A program made the translations under genes and the position numbers. A DNA stretch of 64,000 nt from Lepidostoma basale (Eukaryota; Arthropoda; Insecta; Trichoptera; Lepidostomatidae), in NCBI GenBank assembly GCA_022606425.2, contig JAHDVF020001222.1, forward strand, positions 186,001-250,000, read 5' to 3'. A model generated the notes under the pieces. It saw only the letters and a program-made list of their open reading frames with translations, was not told the origin of the DNA and did no database searches. Below, in pieces: positions 21,101-28,265 of the stretch (its first letter is position 1; each line of letters starts with the position of its first letter).

Positions 21101-21759
21101 CAAAAAAGTTTTGAGGACTTCCGAAATGAAGACACTGAGGACGATAGCAGGCAAGATACTGAGAGATCGCGTGAGGGACATCAGAATAAGAGAGATATTT
21201 GAGGTTGAGGATATTATAAGATAGAGCAGACAGCGAAAAAGGGACTGGTACGGTCATGTTCAAAGAATGGACACCACCAGACTCCCCTATATTGCACTAC
21301 ATAATCAGCCTCATGGAACTCGTCCTCGTCGAAGACCTCCTAAAAGATGGAAGGACACCTGGGAGTCTATCTCACAGGAGGAGCAAGACTCTGGAGAACA
21401 GACCGCATAGGTCTACAACAAGGAAGAAGAATAAGAAGAAGATTATTATTGATAAGTTTTTAAAACATTTTGTTTGTATTAGTTTAATTTCAATTTCGTT
21501 TCACACTGTCGTTTGTTACTTATTATATTCATTTATATTTTTTGTATCATGTAATTGGCCTTGCTTTATTGTTTCTACGTGTTTTTTTATAAATGTATTA
21601 CAATCGCTGTTTGTTACTCTAAATAAATTAATTAATTACCTCTGCGATTTCCCCATTATTGCTTGTAGTTTCCGAAGAAGGTAGGTCGAACTTTTCACCA
21701 GGGAGGCCATTTTGTTTTTCCTCCGTGGCTATATAACCCTTATTCACTTGGCCATTTTT
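6045..21759 (-). CDS. SLC6 sodium-coupled nutrient amino-acid transporter (NAAT/KAAT-like), partial, eight exons
   Basis: This is the only host gene recognised. It should be a plasma-membrane symporter that uses the sodium (in some insects potassium) gradient to take up neutral or aromatic amino acids. The exons, in gene order, are 21640-21759, 19948-20203, 16806-17022, 14817-14860, 13999-14146, 13050-13128, then 11014-11117 or 6045-6148. All introns are GT-AG and every phase agrees. The family assignment rests on the TM1 box GLGNIWRFP, the block [12 protein letters not shown], a loop-2 cysteine pair, [13 protein letters not shown] in TM5 and TQVFFSL in TM6. The order and wording fit insect NAATs better than GABA or monoamine carriers. 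The start-codon exon upstream and TM7-TM12 downstream are not seen; the gene probably runs off the left edge. Two TM6 exons are present. A close paralogue such as KAAT1 or CAATCH1 cannot be excluded. Confidence 0.9.
6560..6680 (-). mobile_element. LINE-A fragment (coding middle)
   Basis: Read on the minus strand it contains the codons for [17 protein letters not shown] seen in the longer LINE-A copies. Only this segment is present. Confidence 0.7.
6865..7020 (+). mobile_element. LINE-A 3' end
   Basis: It starts at the [16 protein letters not shown] codons and ends in TGATGGTGAGTTAGTTAGTT. A CTGCCTACCACTT stretch is locally repeated three times, so the copy is also internally expanded. Confidence 0.8.
7041..7212. repeat. Interspersed repeat R1, left copy
   Basis: ATATTAATAAGCAAAACCGA through GTAGAACAATTT matches 7721-7897 and, more weakly, 29618-29830. The element type is unknown. Confidence 0.75.
7205..7720 (-). mobile_element. LINE-A, 5'-truncated, with a 161-codon frame
   Basis: A non-LTR retrotransposon end: the open frame 7719-7234 encodes [71 protein letters not shown] and [16 protein letters not shown]. This is the region C-terminal to the RT domain in endonuclease/RT ORFs. The tail is TTAG repeats on the minus strand. No RT catalytic part is present. It lies between the two direct repeats R1. Confidence 0.88.
7721..8035. repeat. Interspersed repeat R1, right copy with extended 3' part
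   Basis: The first 175 bp repeat 7041-7212 (ACTCGATCGAGAG box, GTGTAGAAAACAAAAGTAGA). The following part, up to TGAATATTTCACGGGTTGCA, is shared with 29940-30045. Confidence 0.7.
8040..9330. other. Intron 7a-7b interior, mostly unrecognised
   Basis: AT-rich, without coding potential on either strand. One arm of the TTCTAGAAGTTTTATT foldback family sits near 8693-8760. Nothing else could be supported. Confidence 0.5.
9335..9486. mobile_element. TTAA-type MITE, partial copy
   Basis: It shows TTATTTGCAGTG, ACTGTAAATGTAGTCTACCA and a right end GCACTATAGGGGTTAAGC, as in the two fuller copies. Confidence 0.65.
9490..10285. other. Intronic spacer, nothing recognised
   Basis: Several minus-strand frames of 70-85 codons occur but lack any known motif and are AT-biased. 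The text around 10070-10160 (ACATCCCTTTATCTGGAGGA) is not matched elsewhere in the window. Confidence 0.45.
10285..10600 (-). mobile_element. LINE-J 3' end, copy 1
   Basis: Read on the minus strand it ends with AAATAAACTGATTTGATTTG, preceded by TTTACCTGTTCTCAACAGAT. Upstream are codons for an [16 protein letters not shown] motif, then a [15 protein letters not shown] tail. It is the C-terminus and 3' UTR of a Jockey/CR1-like non-LTR element. Other copies are at 16235, 21785, 55165 and 57475. Confidence 0.82.
10765..10978. mobile_element. TTAA-type MITE, copy 2, adjoining TM6 exon 7a
   Basis: Flanked by TTAA on both sides (GGTTAACAACCC / GGGGTTAAAC). Long imperfect inverted arms carry TTCATTTGCAGT, ATGGTCTCAAACTGCAGC and CTACATTTGCAGCT. 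About 215 bp. It ends 36 bp from the exon 7a donor. Confidence 0.85.
11014..11117 (-). CDS. NAAT-like transporter, TM6 exon, version 7a
   Basis: This exon is 104 bp, phase 0 to 2. The acceptor is TTGTTCAG and the donor CAG|GTTAGT. It encodes [14 protein letters not shown], then [15 protein letters not shown] and SANTY. This is TM6, whose central FFSL stretch is unwound in SLC6 structures and contacts substrate and sodium. The second exon 4.9 kb downstream (6045-6148) encodes the same segment with the same length and phases. In 7a a glycine follows FFSL, as in GABA and amine carriers. A TTAA-flanked MITE ends 36 bp beyond the donor. Confidence 0.93.
11164..11653 (+). mobile_element. Non-autonomous mariner-like (ITm) element, copy 1
   Basis: The left end TATAGGATGTTTTTTTTAGA and right end AAAAAAACACCCTATAA are inverted, with TA flanks. About 490 bp with one frame for a DNA-binding domain and no catalytic domain. A second copy in reverse orientation lies at 50643-51150. It lies in the intron just upstream (gene sense) of exon 7a. Confidence 0.88.
11314..11571 (+). pseudogene. Transposase DNA-binding domain, 85 codons
   Basis: The frame contains [20 protein letters not shown] and [20 protein letters not shown]. The '[13 protein letters not shown]' block resembles the DUF4817-type N-terminus of insect mariner-like transposases. It stops after SIK, long before any DDE motif. Its twin is at 50728-51000. Confidence 0.7.
12000..12400 (-). 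mobile_element. LINE-D 3' end
   Basis: The minus-strand frame 12397-12020 reads [53 protein letters not shown] and [16 protein letters not shown]. This is the end of an endonuclease/RT ORF of a non-LTR family distinct from LINE-A. Confidence 0.82.
12776..12845. repeat. Direct duplication of a 32-bp block
   Basis: ACATTTTAGTAGTTCGAAGA plus TATGTTAAG occurs twice, 48 bp apart. Confidence 0.75.
13050..13128 (-). CDS. NAAT-like transporter, exon for extracellular loop 3
   Basis: This exon is 79 bp, phase 2 to 0. The acceptor is TTTCTACAG and the donor AAG|GTATGT. It encodes [20 protein letters not shown] followed by ELYNPK, the typical loop between TM5 and TM6. It ends in phase 0, exactly what both downstream TM6 exons need. Confidence 0.94.
13215..13820. repeat. Intronic minisatellite, 49-bp unit, about twelve copies
   Basis: The consensus unit runs TTCAAACAATGAATAAACTC, ACTGCAATTATATTGTTTAT, TCTCTGCAG. Nearly every unit ends in CTGCAG. Outer units are most diverged. It fills most of the 870-bp intron between the loop-3 and TM4-TM5 exons. Confidence 0.93.
13875..13931. repeat. 57-nt near-perfect palindrome
   Basis: Arms of 28 nt (TCCAAAGTGTGAAAGATTCG then ATTACTTA) pair around a single T. In the pre-mRNA this would be a very stable hairpin 67 nt after the TM4-TM5 exon donor. Confidence 0.93.
13999..14146 (-). CDS. NAAT-like transporter, exon with TM4 and TM5
   Basis: This exon is 148 bp, phase 1 to 2. The acceptor is TTTGTAG and the donor AG|GTGAAT. 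It encodes [14 protein letters not shown] and TM4, then [13 protein letters not shown] and TM5 ([12 protein letters not shown]). The block [16 protein letters not shown] is one of the most conserved stretches in SLC6 carriers. No stop or frameshift is seen. A 57-nt near-perfect palindrome ends 67 bp beyond the donor. Confidence 0.95.
14300..14415 (-). repeat. tRNA-derived SINE, copy 1
   Basis: The minus strand reads GGCCTTCGTGGTATGAATCT, later CACACCGAAGATCTCGGGTT and CGATTCCACTGCTG. GGGTTCGATTCC is a Pol III B-box match. The head resembles copies at 20725, 28140, 30145, 36935 and 48920. Confidence 0.65.
14600..14768 (+). mobile_element. LINE-A 3' end
   Basis: Codons for [20 protein letters not shown] and a tail GATGATTAGTTAGTTAGTTA. 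It is 49 bp from the microexon donor and antisense to the host gene. Confidence 0.85.
14817..14860 (-). CDS. NAAT-like transporter, 44-bp microexon (end of loop 2)
   Basis: This small exon has an acceptor TTTTACAG and a donor G|GTAAGT, phase 2 to 1. It encodes [14 protein letters not shown]. It joins the preceding ...SSSELFF through an Ile codon split across the junction (AT|A), and the following ...IPDWRL through a split Gly codon. The result matches the wording of insect NAATs between loop 2 and TM4. It was identified from the two flanking exons, the phase constraint and the splice sites. Confidence 0.88.
14870..15560. other. Intronic spacer with one weak frame
   Basis: A plus-strand frame at 15147-15353 ([19 protein letters not shown] and further) is antisense to the host gene and unrecognised; it may be a scrap of a retroelement. 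Nothing else was seen. Confidence 0.4.
15565..15672 (+). repeat. Arm of the TTCTAGAAGTTTTATTA foldback family
   Basis: GATAATGCCTTAGAAGGGCG, AAACATGTCATTCCCATAAA and ATAATAAAACTTCTAGAAAA match other arms in the window. Confidence 0.7.
15700..16142 (+). mobile_element. LINE-D 3' end, 133-codon frame
   Basis: The frame 15743-16144 shows [40 protein letters not shown] and [23 protein letters not shown] microsatellite at 16027-16049 replaces the expected proline/arginine-rich end. Confidence 0.85.
16235..16620 (-). mobile_element. LINE-J 3' end, copy 2
   Basis: The minus strand encodes [19 protein letters not shown] and a [16 protein letters not shown] stretch, followed by the family 3' UTR. The frame is broken. Confidence 0.75.
16600..16745 (+). mobile_element. LINE-D tail scrap
   Basis: AAGGTTGGACATCTTCATCA, CAGGAAGAAATTTGATATCC and GAAAGATCTACAGTAAG match the end of the copy at 15.7-16.1 kb. It ends about 60 bp before the TM3 exon donor. Confidence 0.65.
16806..17022 (-). CDS. NAAT-like transporter, exon with TM3 and extracellular loop 2
   Basis: This exon is 217 bp, phase 1 to 2. The acceptor is TTACTAG and the donor GTGAGT. It encodes [20 protein letters not shown] and the rest of TM3, then [14 protein letters not shown] and an Asn/Ser-rich loop ending SSSELFF. The two cysteines in [10 protein letters not shown] match the conserved disulfide of SLC6 loop 2. NAS and NTT are plausible N-glycosylation sites. 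A reading frame on the other strand over the same bases is a shadow. Confidence 0.95.
17060..17330. other. GC-rich patch, unrecognised
   Basis: ORFs of 78-96 codons exist on both strands (for example [15 protein letters not shown] on the minus strand), rich in Pro, Gly and Thr. GC content is well above the neighbourhood. It may be a scrap of a transposon coding region; no motif is recognised. Confidence 0.4.
17333..17692 (+). mobile_element. LINE-A 3' end with TTAG tail
   Basis: Starts near the GAATGCGGTGCGAATGATGG codons and ends GATGCTTAGTTAGTTAGTTA. One frameshift occurs at GAAAATATG. The next LINE-A copy begins at once. Confidence 0.85.
17693..18213 (+). mobile_element. LINE-A, TTTG-tail subfamily, 172-codon frame
   Basis: The frame 17695-18213 reads [60 protein letters not shown] and [19 protein letters not shown]. It is open to the end. The tail is GGTTTGTTTGTTTATA, unlike the TTAG tail of other copies. Confidence 0.88.
18412..18660 (+). mobile_element. LINE-D fragment
   Basis: Codons for [12 protein letters not shown], a stop, [20 protein letters not shown] and [15 protein letters not shown]. The same region is seen inverted at 24272-24560. Confidence 0.8.
18765..18930 (+). pseudogene. C-terminus of a mariner-like transposase
   Basis: One frame gives [20 protein letters not shown], then [20 protein letters not shown] and DTWF followed by a stop. This is the usual end of DUF4817-associated mariner-like transposases. 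The upstream catalytic part is absent. An AT-rich stretch to about 19060 may be its 3' UTR. Confidence 0.7.
19060..19435. other. Intronic spacer, nothing recognised
   Basis: No coding signature, inverted ends or known tail. Confidence 0.45.
19440..19600 (-). mobile_element. LINE-A 3' end
   Basis: It begins with the inverted TTAG tail (ACTAACTAACTAACCATCAC), then the complement of the terminal codons (YPSGE..., [16 protein letters not shown]). Confidence 0.8.
19595..19875. mobile_element. Long foldback element
   Basis: Outer arms carry AAGAATAATATCAGTATTGT and GATAATGTCAGTTTTTTTTC; inner arms carry CGACATGTTT and ATCATCGGGAGAACGATATA. GTTTATATCGTTCTCCCGA is also repeated in tandem at the centre. 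The TM1-TM2 exon donor lies 73 bp to the right. Confidence 0.85.
19948..20203 (-). CDS. NAAT-like transporter, exon with TM1 and TM2
   Basis: This exon is 256 bp, phase 0 to 1. The acceptor ends CTCGACAG and the donor reads AAAG|GTAAGA. It encodes [20 protein letters not shown], the TM1 signature [10 protein letters not shown], then [12 protein letters not shown] and TM2 up to VGQFTGRNN, ending SPAMK. In the SLC6 family the TM1 GNIWRFP stretch is unwound and supplies sodium and substrate ligands, so this is a functional-looking, uninterrupted core exon. A LINE-B fragment begins only about 15-40 bp upstream of the acceptor, so the polypyrimidine tract is partly transposon-derived. An ATG far upstream in the same open frame is intronic and should not be taken as the start. 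Confidence 0.95.
20215..20645 (+). mobile_element. LINE-B 3' end
   Basis: Frame pieces [31 protein letters not shown] and [10 protein letters not shown], then an [23 protein letters not shown] stretch. It is antisense to the transporter and begins beside the TM1 exon acceptor. Confidence 0.82.
20648..21012 (+). mobile_element. LINE-A fragment split by a SINE
   Basis: Left part 20648-20720 (codons for [15 protein letters not shown]), right part 20925-21012 ([20 protein letters not shown]). The two halves are contiguous in intact copies; the SINE at 20725-20850 plus its AT tail lies between. Confidence 0.75.
20725..20925 (+). repeat. tRNA-derived SINE, copy 2
   Basis: CAACCTTCGTGGTAGAGTGG (A-box-like) and the body TTTAGTCTGGTGTAGAATTC followed by ATGTGACAATAAAATGCCGA. The B box is degenerate (GAAGGTCCCTGCC). Confidence 0.7.
21012..21440 (+). mobile_element. LINE-D 3' end
   Basis: Codons for [40 protein letters not shown] and IFEVEDIIR, then a [24 protein letters not shown] C-terminus in another frame. It stops about 200 bp before the N-terminal transporter exon. Confidence 0.85.
21640..21759 (-). CDS. NAAT-like transporter, exon encoding the cytoplasmic N-terminus
   Basis: This exon is 120 bp (40 codons, phase 0 to 0). A good acceptor (TTTTTCAG) precedes it and the donor is GTAATT. The peptide begins [18 protein letters not shown] and ends NNGEIAE. It is hydrophilic and acidic, as expected of the cytoplasmic tail before TM1 in insect NAATs. It joins in frame to the next exon, which begins [11 protein letters not shown]. 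The ATG inside it is out of frame, so the true start lies in an upstream exon I could not find. Recognition rests on splice sites, frame and composition rather than on a conserved domain. Confidence 0.75.
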
Positions 21760-21784
21760 CTGAAAAACAAAAAAACATATTGCT

Positions 21785-22310
21785 TAATCAAATCAAAACA
21801 GTTTTTATGTCAAAAGATATTACAAACAAAATCAAGGTTTACGGCATCTTTTGAGAACAGGTAAAATATAATATTTAATATCAGTAAAGCATGAAATATG
21901 GTTCGACTTTAGGAAGACAAGACTACAGTCAAGAGTATTTGTCATCTGAACGTACTTTCACTAATATAAAAGTCGTTGATTTTCGAGGTGATCGTGTTCA
22001 GCAGACTGATTGCTCTTCAATTACCAAAGGCAAATTGATTCTTGAGGCCGGCACATTCTCTTTCGATCTCAAAATATTCCATGATTAGTCTAAATAAATG
22101 GGTTATGAGAAACTTCAAAGTATTGGTTCCCAACATTCTAAAAAGAAATGTCGTGGGATAGAACCATGGATAGCTACCATACTCTCTCGTGTAGAGATAC
22201 CTCAGAAACTTTTTCCGAACCCTCTCCAGAATAAGGGAATATTTCGCCTCGTGCGGACTTCATATCACGGAACCACTTTCAAGTCTGCTCCGAACCAATG
22301 AATTATATTA
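21785..22310 (-). mobile_element. LINE-J 3' end, copy 3
   Basis: TTTACCTGTTCTCAAAAGAT on the minus strand, a degenerate coding end, and codons for an NVGNQYFEVSHNPF-like stretch. Confidence 0.72.
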
Positions 22311-22760
22311 TTCTGAGCACATTGCATTAAATGCATTGCAACAATTAAATGTATATTAAAGATCGTGTAACAATCAGGAATAACCTTAGGAAGATGAAAA
22401 AAATACAACGTCTGAATTATTTTCGGTCGTTTGATTGAAAAAGAAGACAGACAAAATGTTGATATTGCTCATTAGTTAATTTTAACCTGAGATTTAAAAA
22501 AAAACTGCCTTTACGCTTCTGCAATCGAACGGAATAAAATATATATGCTAATACAAAACTACGATTTACTTAAATAATTTCTACAAATTTTCTTAATGTT
22601 TCGCCTACCGATCAGCTGTTCACAGCTGTTGCATTAATTTCATACAAAATATAAATAATAAATGTTAATATAATAACAGTGTTGATGTATCACAGTGTTC
22701 GCGTCAAAACAATCAATTTTCTAACACAAAACCACACATTTTAATCGTGTTTTCTGAAGA
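22311..22760. other. AT-rich spacer upstream of the known transporter exons
   Basis: A start-codon exon and promoter should lie upstream of 21759. I looked here and found no convincing short exon. A CTTACCGATCAGCTGTTCACAGCTGTTGC-like pair of CAGCTGTT boxes is present (about 22608-22635). Confidence 0.4.
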
Positions 22761-23340
22761 TGGAATCTGCAACGATTTCCAAAACGTTGATCAAAGAGGA
22801 CACCACGAGACACGGATATAACCAAGATCTCAAAAAATATAATTCCATCAACCGTCACCATAGCCGTAATAATCGTAGAGCTGGACGTCCCGCTGCCTTT
22901 GGGCCAACGATGTTACAAGGATTGCTGGAAGTGGATAGAAGAGGTATATTGTACGGATGTGAAACGTGGGCCTTGAAAGTTAACTTAATGAACAGACTGG
23001 AAGCATTTGAAATGTGGCTCCATCGCCGAATGCTCAGAGTTCCCTGGACAGACATAGTTACCAATACCGAAGTCCTGAGGCGAGCTAGAGTTGACAGGGA
23101 ACTGTTATCAACTATCAAGGTTCGAAAGATTTCACATCCGGGTCATATACTGCGTGGAGAAAAGTACCACCTTCATTGGAGGGGAAAGTTGAGGGTCGCC
23201 GAGGGCCCGGTAGGAGACAAATGTCCTGGCTGCGAAACGTGAGGGAGTGGACCGGTATCCGAAGTGTGCAGGAGCTGTTCCGAGCGGCGCTGGACAGGGA
23301 CAGGTTCGCCGAGGTGATCGCCAACGTTGGGGGGACCTGA
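22760..23340 (+). mobile_element. LINE-B 3' part, 160-codon frame
   Basis: The frame 22760-23242 includes [60 protein letters not shown]. After a frameshift near 23170 it continues as PGRRQMSWLRNVREWTGI and FRAALDRDRFAEVIANVGGT. The first 55 codons are not recognised and may be unrelated. Confidence 0.82.
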
Positions 23341-23479
23341 CAGGGCACTTGAGGAAGAAGGATAGAAGAGAGTGGCATTTGGGTGTTTTGAAAGAGGGCC
23401 TGCGTTCAGCAGTGGACGACAAAGAACTGATAAGTTACCTCACAATATCTGCGCAGATATTTCAATCACTTAGCCAAAC

Positions 23480-23775
23480 TAACTAATCATCGCGTCGTAT
23501 CTCTGAAGGGGAATGCAGAAAGAATGGACCGCCACACAGTTATTTCATTTCTCAACATTCATATATCGTGTCACGCATCCAGATTTATTTCTCCTTCTCC
23601 TCACTTGAACGAAATTTAATATGTTTTGATTGATTTGATCGTGCAACGTTTTGCTTGGTCTTTCCATGTGTCCAAACCATCTTAGTTTCCTTTTCATCAT
23701 GTTGTACATAACGCTTTCATTGGCACTCCAATCACTTCTTATAAATATTTGCATTTGACACGTATGAAACAATTA
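23480..23775 (-). mobile_element. LINE-A 3' end, degenerate
   Basis: The minus frame 23772-23545 shows [20 protein letters not shown] and TLHDQINQNILNFVQVRRRR. The inverted tail starts AACTAACTAATCATCGCG. Confidence 0.8.
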
Positions 23776-24270
23776 ATGTATCAGAATTGATTAGCCATTC
23801 TGGCATAACGGCGTATTGGTTATATAGTTAGCAAAACGGCGTTGTATTATTGGATAAATATCCAAGTTCACTTAATAACAATTTAATTTTATAATCTTCA
23901 AATTCCATAATAACAATAATTAATTGTTGTAGTTTTTTTAATTATAAATAAACACATTTGTTTCCGGCTTTTCTTTTGACCGATAACAAATATTTCCAAA
24001 ATGATAATCCAACCAATCCGCATATAAACTTATTTATATGCGATAAATGAATGACAAAGATTAAAAAAATCATCTTCCTATTGTTCTGTTTCTATGGAAG
24101 TCAACAATAGGATTATAAGTACATAGATTAATCATGTTGGAAATTTTCAATTATCATCATAATTTTTCAAATTAGTATTTTCTTTATATTGTTACAGGAT
24201 TAACTTGTTTGGTGACGTGTGAAATTGGCATTCAAAGTAGACAACCCTTTAATATTGAGCATGGAAATGA
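23776..24270. other. AT-rich spacer, nothing recognised
   Basis: No frame, tail or inverted repeat of note. Confidence 0.45.
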
Positions 24271-24271
24271 C

Positions 24272-24560
24272 AATTTCTTTTTCTTCTTCTTTTAGACCTT
24301 TGGTCTGTTCCTATAGTCAGGCTGGCCTCTCTTGGGAGGTTGACTCCCAGCTATCCCCTCCATCTCTTTGGCGGTCTTCCGGGGGGACGGTAGCCTACAG
24401 GAATCTGATGCATCACAACGTGTGGGATTCTTGAGGGATTCATCCTCTGCACGTGCGCATTCCAGTATCATCTGCGTTGTCTACCCCATCTTACGATATC
24501 TTCCACCTTGCAGGTTTCGCAGATAGCCGTGTTCCTCACCCTATCTCGCAGAGTCTTTGT
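24272..24560 (-). mobile_element. LINE-D fragment
   Basis: The minus strand has codons for [39 protein letters not shown] and a PPGRPPKRWRG end. It is nearly the same segment as 18412-18660. Confidence 0.8.
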
Positions 24561-24561
24561 G

Positions 24562-24605
24562 TTTGAAATGTCTTTTGAGTTAATAAACTGATTTGATTTG
24601 ATTAT
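24562..24605 (+). mobile_element. LINE-J terminal scrap
   Basis: TTGAGTTAATAAACTGATTT GATTTGATT is the 3' terminus of LINE-J, joined directly to the LINE-D piece. Confidence 0.65.
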
Positions 24606-25290
24606 TAAATATTCGATAATACGTTTTAATTCGTATATAAAATTTAATGTGGAGTTTTACATTATTGTTAAGAAACAATACATATTTAAATGTGTTGTTC
24701 GTTTGGTTTTATTATGCCAAAAAAACTTACTTATATTCTTTCATTTTTAAGTTCTACTTCAAATAATTATTGGTTTTACTGAGCCATCAAAAATGAAGAG
24801 ACAAAATGTTTAAATATTTAAAGACAATTAAGCTTGATATACGATGTTGTGTGGTTTTATAGCTCGTTACACATTGTCTACAACCAATAATCCATTGAGA
24901 TAGTGTTATGCAAATAGATCAAATGGGCACTTCTTGTCATAAAATCGTGTACTTGTTTCCAACACATGGATATTTTTGGTGTTGCACAATACGTTATTTG
25001 TTGAACATGGAGCTCCACAAATTGTACAACTAAAACCTTATCGAAGTTAAACCTTGCAGTACAATAGTATGATCATAAAATGACGTGTTTCAAAAATTAA
25101 TAAACAATAAACGTGAAATGACAATAAACGTGAAATATTATCAATTGTATGGAATCATAATATTAATAGCCAAAACAATAGGCATCAAGAAGGAGTACTA
25201 CAATATTATTAATACAAGAGATCGAGACTTAGTGACTCACGAGCTAATACTTAAAACAAATTATGTACAAATTTTACCCACCTAACACTC
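24606..25290. other. AT-rich spacer, nothing recognised
   Basis: One 66-codon frame (25085) has no similarity I can name; its start region repeats AAACGTGAAATGACAATA. Confidence 0.45.
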
Positions 25291-25294
25291 AAAA

Positions 25295-25525
25295 AGGTTC
25301 GCAATGTAAATGGAACTATAAATAGAGGAAAACGTGGCGCGATCAAATAGTAAATAAAATATTGAATGTCGGCCACGTGAAGAGTCAGAGAAATCGACGC
25401 GCGTGCATGGCACGATGTATGAATGTTTAGGAAGAGAGAGAAACACGCCAGGAAAGAAATATACGGTAGTCCATTCTTTCTGCCTACTCCTTTGGCAAGA
25501 CGGCGTGATGGTTAGTTAGCTAGTT
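25295..25525 (+). mobile_element. LINE-A 3' end
   Basis: Begins at codons for NVNGTINRGKRG, continues through RNRRACMARCMNV and ends GATGGTTAGTTAGCTAGTTT. Confidence 0.82.
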
Positions 25526-25534
25526 TTTTTTTAT

Positions 25535-25600
25535 ATTGCCCTGATGAAGCTTGGGAACAAGCGAAACTTATTAGCATTAATACAATTTGGTGTTTTTTTT
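25535..25600 (+). repeat. Hairpin module, CTGATGAAGC-stem-GCGAAAC
   Basis: CCCTGATGAAGCTTGGGAAC then AAGCGAAACTTATT: GCTTG pairs with CAAGC. The module recurs at 55085-55140, 56065-56115 and twice in 63218-63371. Confidence 0.7.
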
Positions 25601-25619
25601 AATTTACAAAGGGTTATTC

Positions 25620-26470
25620 TACGTATATAAGAAGAGGGGAAAATCTAAAAATATGTGTTATAATTAGTTTCAAATGTGAATTTTGAATTTTTTAAACATT
25701 ACGTTTTGATGAACGCTGACGGATGAGAGGGATATTGAACGCCATTATACTTCAATATTACACAAAGAAATATCACTAATTTCTTACAATATTATCTATA
25801 ATTTTAATGGTGTTATTGGTAATCCAAAAACAAAAAAACAAAAAAAACACAAAACACAAGCATGTCCTAATTTTGATATATCGCACACACCGCCTACTAA
25901 AACCTAGGAACCAATCAGATAGCGTTCTATAACCAATTAAGGAGATGTTACCAACACTATTGCTTATAATCTCTCTGAAATTATTAAACTACTGGCTCAA
26001 CTGATTAAGCTAGGCGAAAGGTAATGCTGGGAGCATCTAGGAGATTGAAATAGTAACACAATAACAAATGGTAAAATTTTCAGTGAAATCGGATGTGCAG
26101 TTTTTGAGTCTATAAGATACATACGAACGAACATGCATTTTTATTTATATAGATATGATTGTGTTGAATATAAAAGCTAAATTGCTAAAACCAAAAATGT
26201 TTATACCTTCAAATAAGCAATATTATATAATACAATAAATAATGCCTTGAGTTTTCTATCGTAATTTTACTCATCAACTGTGGCTATACGATTGTCTTAT
26301 CGGGCATTCGTTTAAGGGCATACCTATTGGAAAATTATGCTAACTCTATTGCAATATCATTAGACGTTTCATAGACTTAATCATTCCAGTATACCAGTAT
26401 CGATAACATAATAACTGTAAATGATTATTTGGAATTGGGTCTAGGTCCAAGATACAAGTATATATTAGTG
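25620..26470. other. AT-rich spacer, nothing recognised
   Basis: No coding signature; an A-rich run at 25825-25860 (AAACAAAAAAAC). Confidence 0.45.
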
Positions 26471-26474
26471 GTAC

Positions 26475-26880
26475 TATATTTGTGATACGCGTACTCCTAG
26501 GGGTACGCGAAGTTACATCAAGGGGTACGCGCGGCAATCTCTTGACTAAGATAATTAAATCAGTAAAAAACAATTACGCAAACAACCATTGCCGAAATAT
26601 AAACGTACGACGTACCTTTGCGAGACTTAAAACTAAACTTCGTCACAGGCTTCAAATCAAAGACGACTTGAGACTGAAGCTGACCAAACAGCAACCAGAT
26701 ATTTCAGAGTTGTGCATAGAAAAACGTGCACGTTTGTCACATTTAACTGATTTTAACCGTCATTAGAACTATACTTTATGGTAATTAATGTAAGAATAAA
26801 TAAGTAATAAATGTAAGAAAAAACTTATTTCATTTTTTATTTATCATTCCAGCAATAAAGGGATACGCGAGTTTGAAGTC
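26475..26880 (+). mobile_element. hAT (ZBED5/FAM200-like) element, 3' remnant
   Basis: The frame 26482-26766 ends LRHRLQIKDDLRLKLTKQQP then DISELCIEKRARLSH, the usual C-terminus of ZBED5/FAM200-like hAT transposases. The upstream 40 codons look like transposon terminal sequence (GTACTCCTAGGGGTACGCGA) read in frame, suggesting an internal deletion joining the left end to the ORF end. A GGGATACGCGAG box follows at about 26860. Confidence 0.75.
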
Positions 26881-26884
26881 TTTC

Positions 26885-27590
26885 TTGTTGAAATAGTACG
26901 CAGGAATAACTAATTGGGAACAACTGCCTTAGACCATAGGTTCCCGTAGACTCCTAGCTGTTTTTTTTTTCAGTTTTATGTAGACCCTCTGCCTTCCAAA
27001 GATTGATTGTTTTTTTACAAATTCATTATAAGTTTGTTTTTGAAGCTGACACAGAGCTCACTTTGATAGGGTTTACTGTAGAAAAGAAATCTTTATAATA
27101 AATTATGTGTCAATAAAATAAATTATTGTTATAATATATTGTGTAGAAATCTTTATAACATATTTAAAAATAGCCCCATTTTTAATGTTTCCACTTTCTC
27201 TTAACCACCCAGGAGATGTCATTAAGCTTTCCCTTTTCCCTCCCTCAACTACAATTAATATTAAATATTTAATTATTTATATATCCGTCTCTTTCCCTTT
27301 CTCTTTCTATTTTGTACACCTCCCCGTTAATCCATCTTAACTTCTATCTATGTATTTAATGTTTAGTTTATGTATAGCCCTGAGGAAGCTCGCTACAGAC
27401 TGTAACCTGTTGGCGCTACTTACTCATAATAAAGTGATTTTTCTACAAAGTATTTAAAAAATAATTAATTAAAAAAATTATATATATTACCCTTTTTCTA
27501 AAAAAATTATTCTATAATATAATATATGGAGCCACTGATAAATCGAAAAATATATATATTTAATTTGTGCGGGAGATATGCCTACAGGTG
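26885..27590. other. Spacer with one hairpin-like module
   Basis: CCCTGAGGAAGCTCGCTACA near 27382 and GTTGGCGCTACTTAC resemble the CTGATGAAGC module. The rest is AT-rich, with pyrimidine-rich runs at 27180-27360. Confidence 0.4.
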
Positions 27591-27594
27591 TCGA

Positions 27595-27752
27595 TGAGGT
27601 CCGCAACCCATCACGCCGCGTCTCCCGCGGAGGCGAACAGAGGAGAGTGGAATGCCGCATTGGATGTCAGGACAGAACAGTGTGGCGTTCCATTCTTTCT
27701 GCGTACCCCTCCGGGGAGACGGCGTGATGGTAAGTTAGTTAGTTAGTTTACA
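27595..27752 (+). mobile_element. LINE-A 3' end
   Basis: Terminal codons ([20 protein letters not shown] in concept) and the tail GATGGTAAGTTAGTTAGTTA. Confidence 0.8.
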
Positions 27753-28027
27753 TTGCATTATTTTTCTCGGCATATCTCATACACGATTTGACAGTATACC
27801 TTCATCATAGCAACACCAATAAAAACAATATATATCTTACACACGACAGTTGGAATTTACGACCATCATAACATGTAAATAATAAATAAACAAAGCCATA
27901 TAAATAAATAAAAATATGCTTAGGTCTATTATGAATCTGACTGTTAAAAACAAACTAGCTGTACCCTGCCACGCGTTGCTGTGGCTTAGTCTGGTTAAAT
28001 GGAAAATGGTATATTCAATCCAATGGA

Positions 28028-28138
28028 CTATGGTATTATATATTTATTATATTTTACCTGTTCTCAATAGATGTCTTAAACTATAATTGTTGTTTGTTCT
28101 TTTGCGAAAATAAACTGATTTGATTTGATTTGATTAAT
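28028..28138 (+). mobile_element. LINE-J 3' terminus
   Basis: TTTTACCTGTTCTCAATAGA, TGTCTTAAACTATAATTG and AAATAAACTGATTTGATTTG. It ends in a GATTT repeat. Confidence 0.8.
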
Positions 28139-28265
28139 CGACGACTGAGTGCCAAAAGCTATAGCTGCCACACCGCAAGCCCTGGGTTCGATTCCCGCGA
28201 GTTCGGTGTGATTGTTACACTTTCGTTGATCTGGTGTATAACTTACATAACAAAAAAATGGTAAT
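28138..28265 (+). repeat. tRNA-derived SINE, copy 3
   Basis: GAGTGCCAAAAGCTATAG, B box GGGTTCGATTCCC, and body TTCGGTGTGATTGTTACACT with TTGATCTGGTGTATAACTT. Confidence 0.78.
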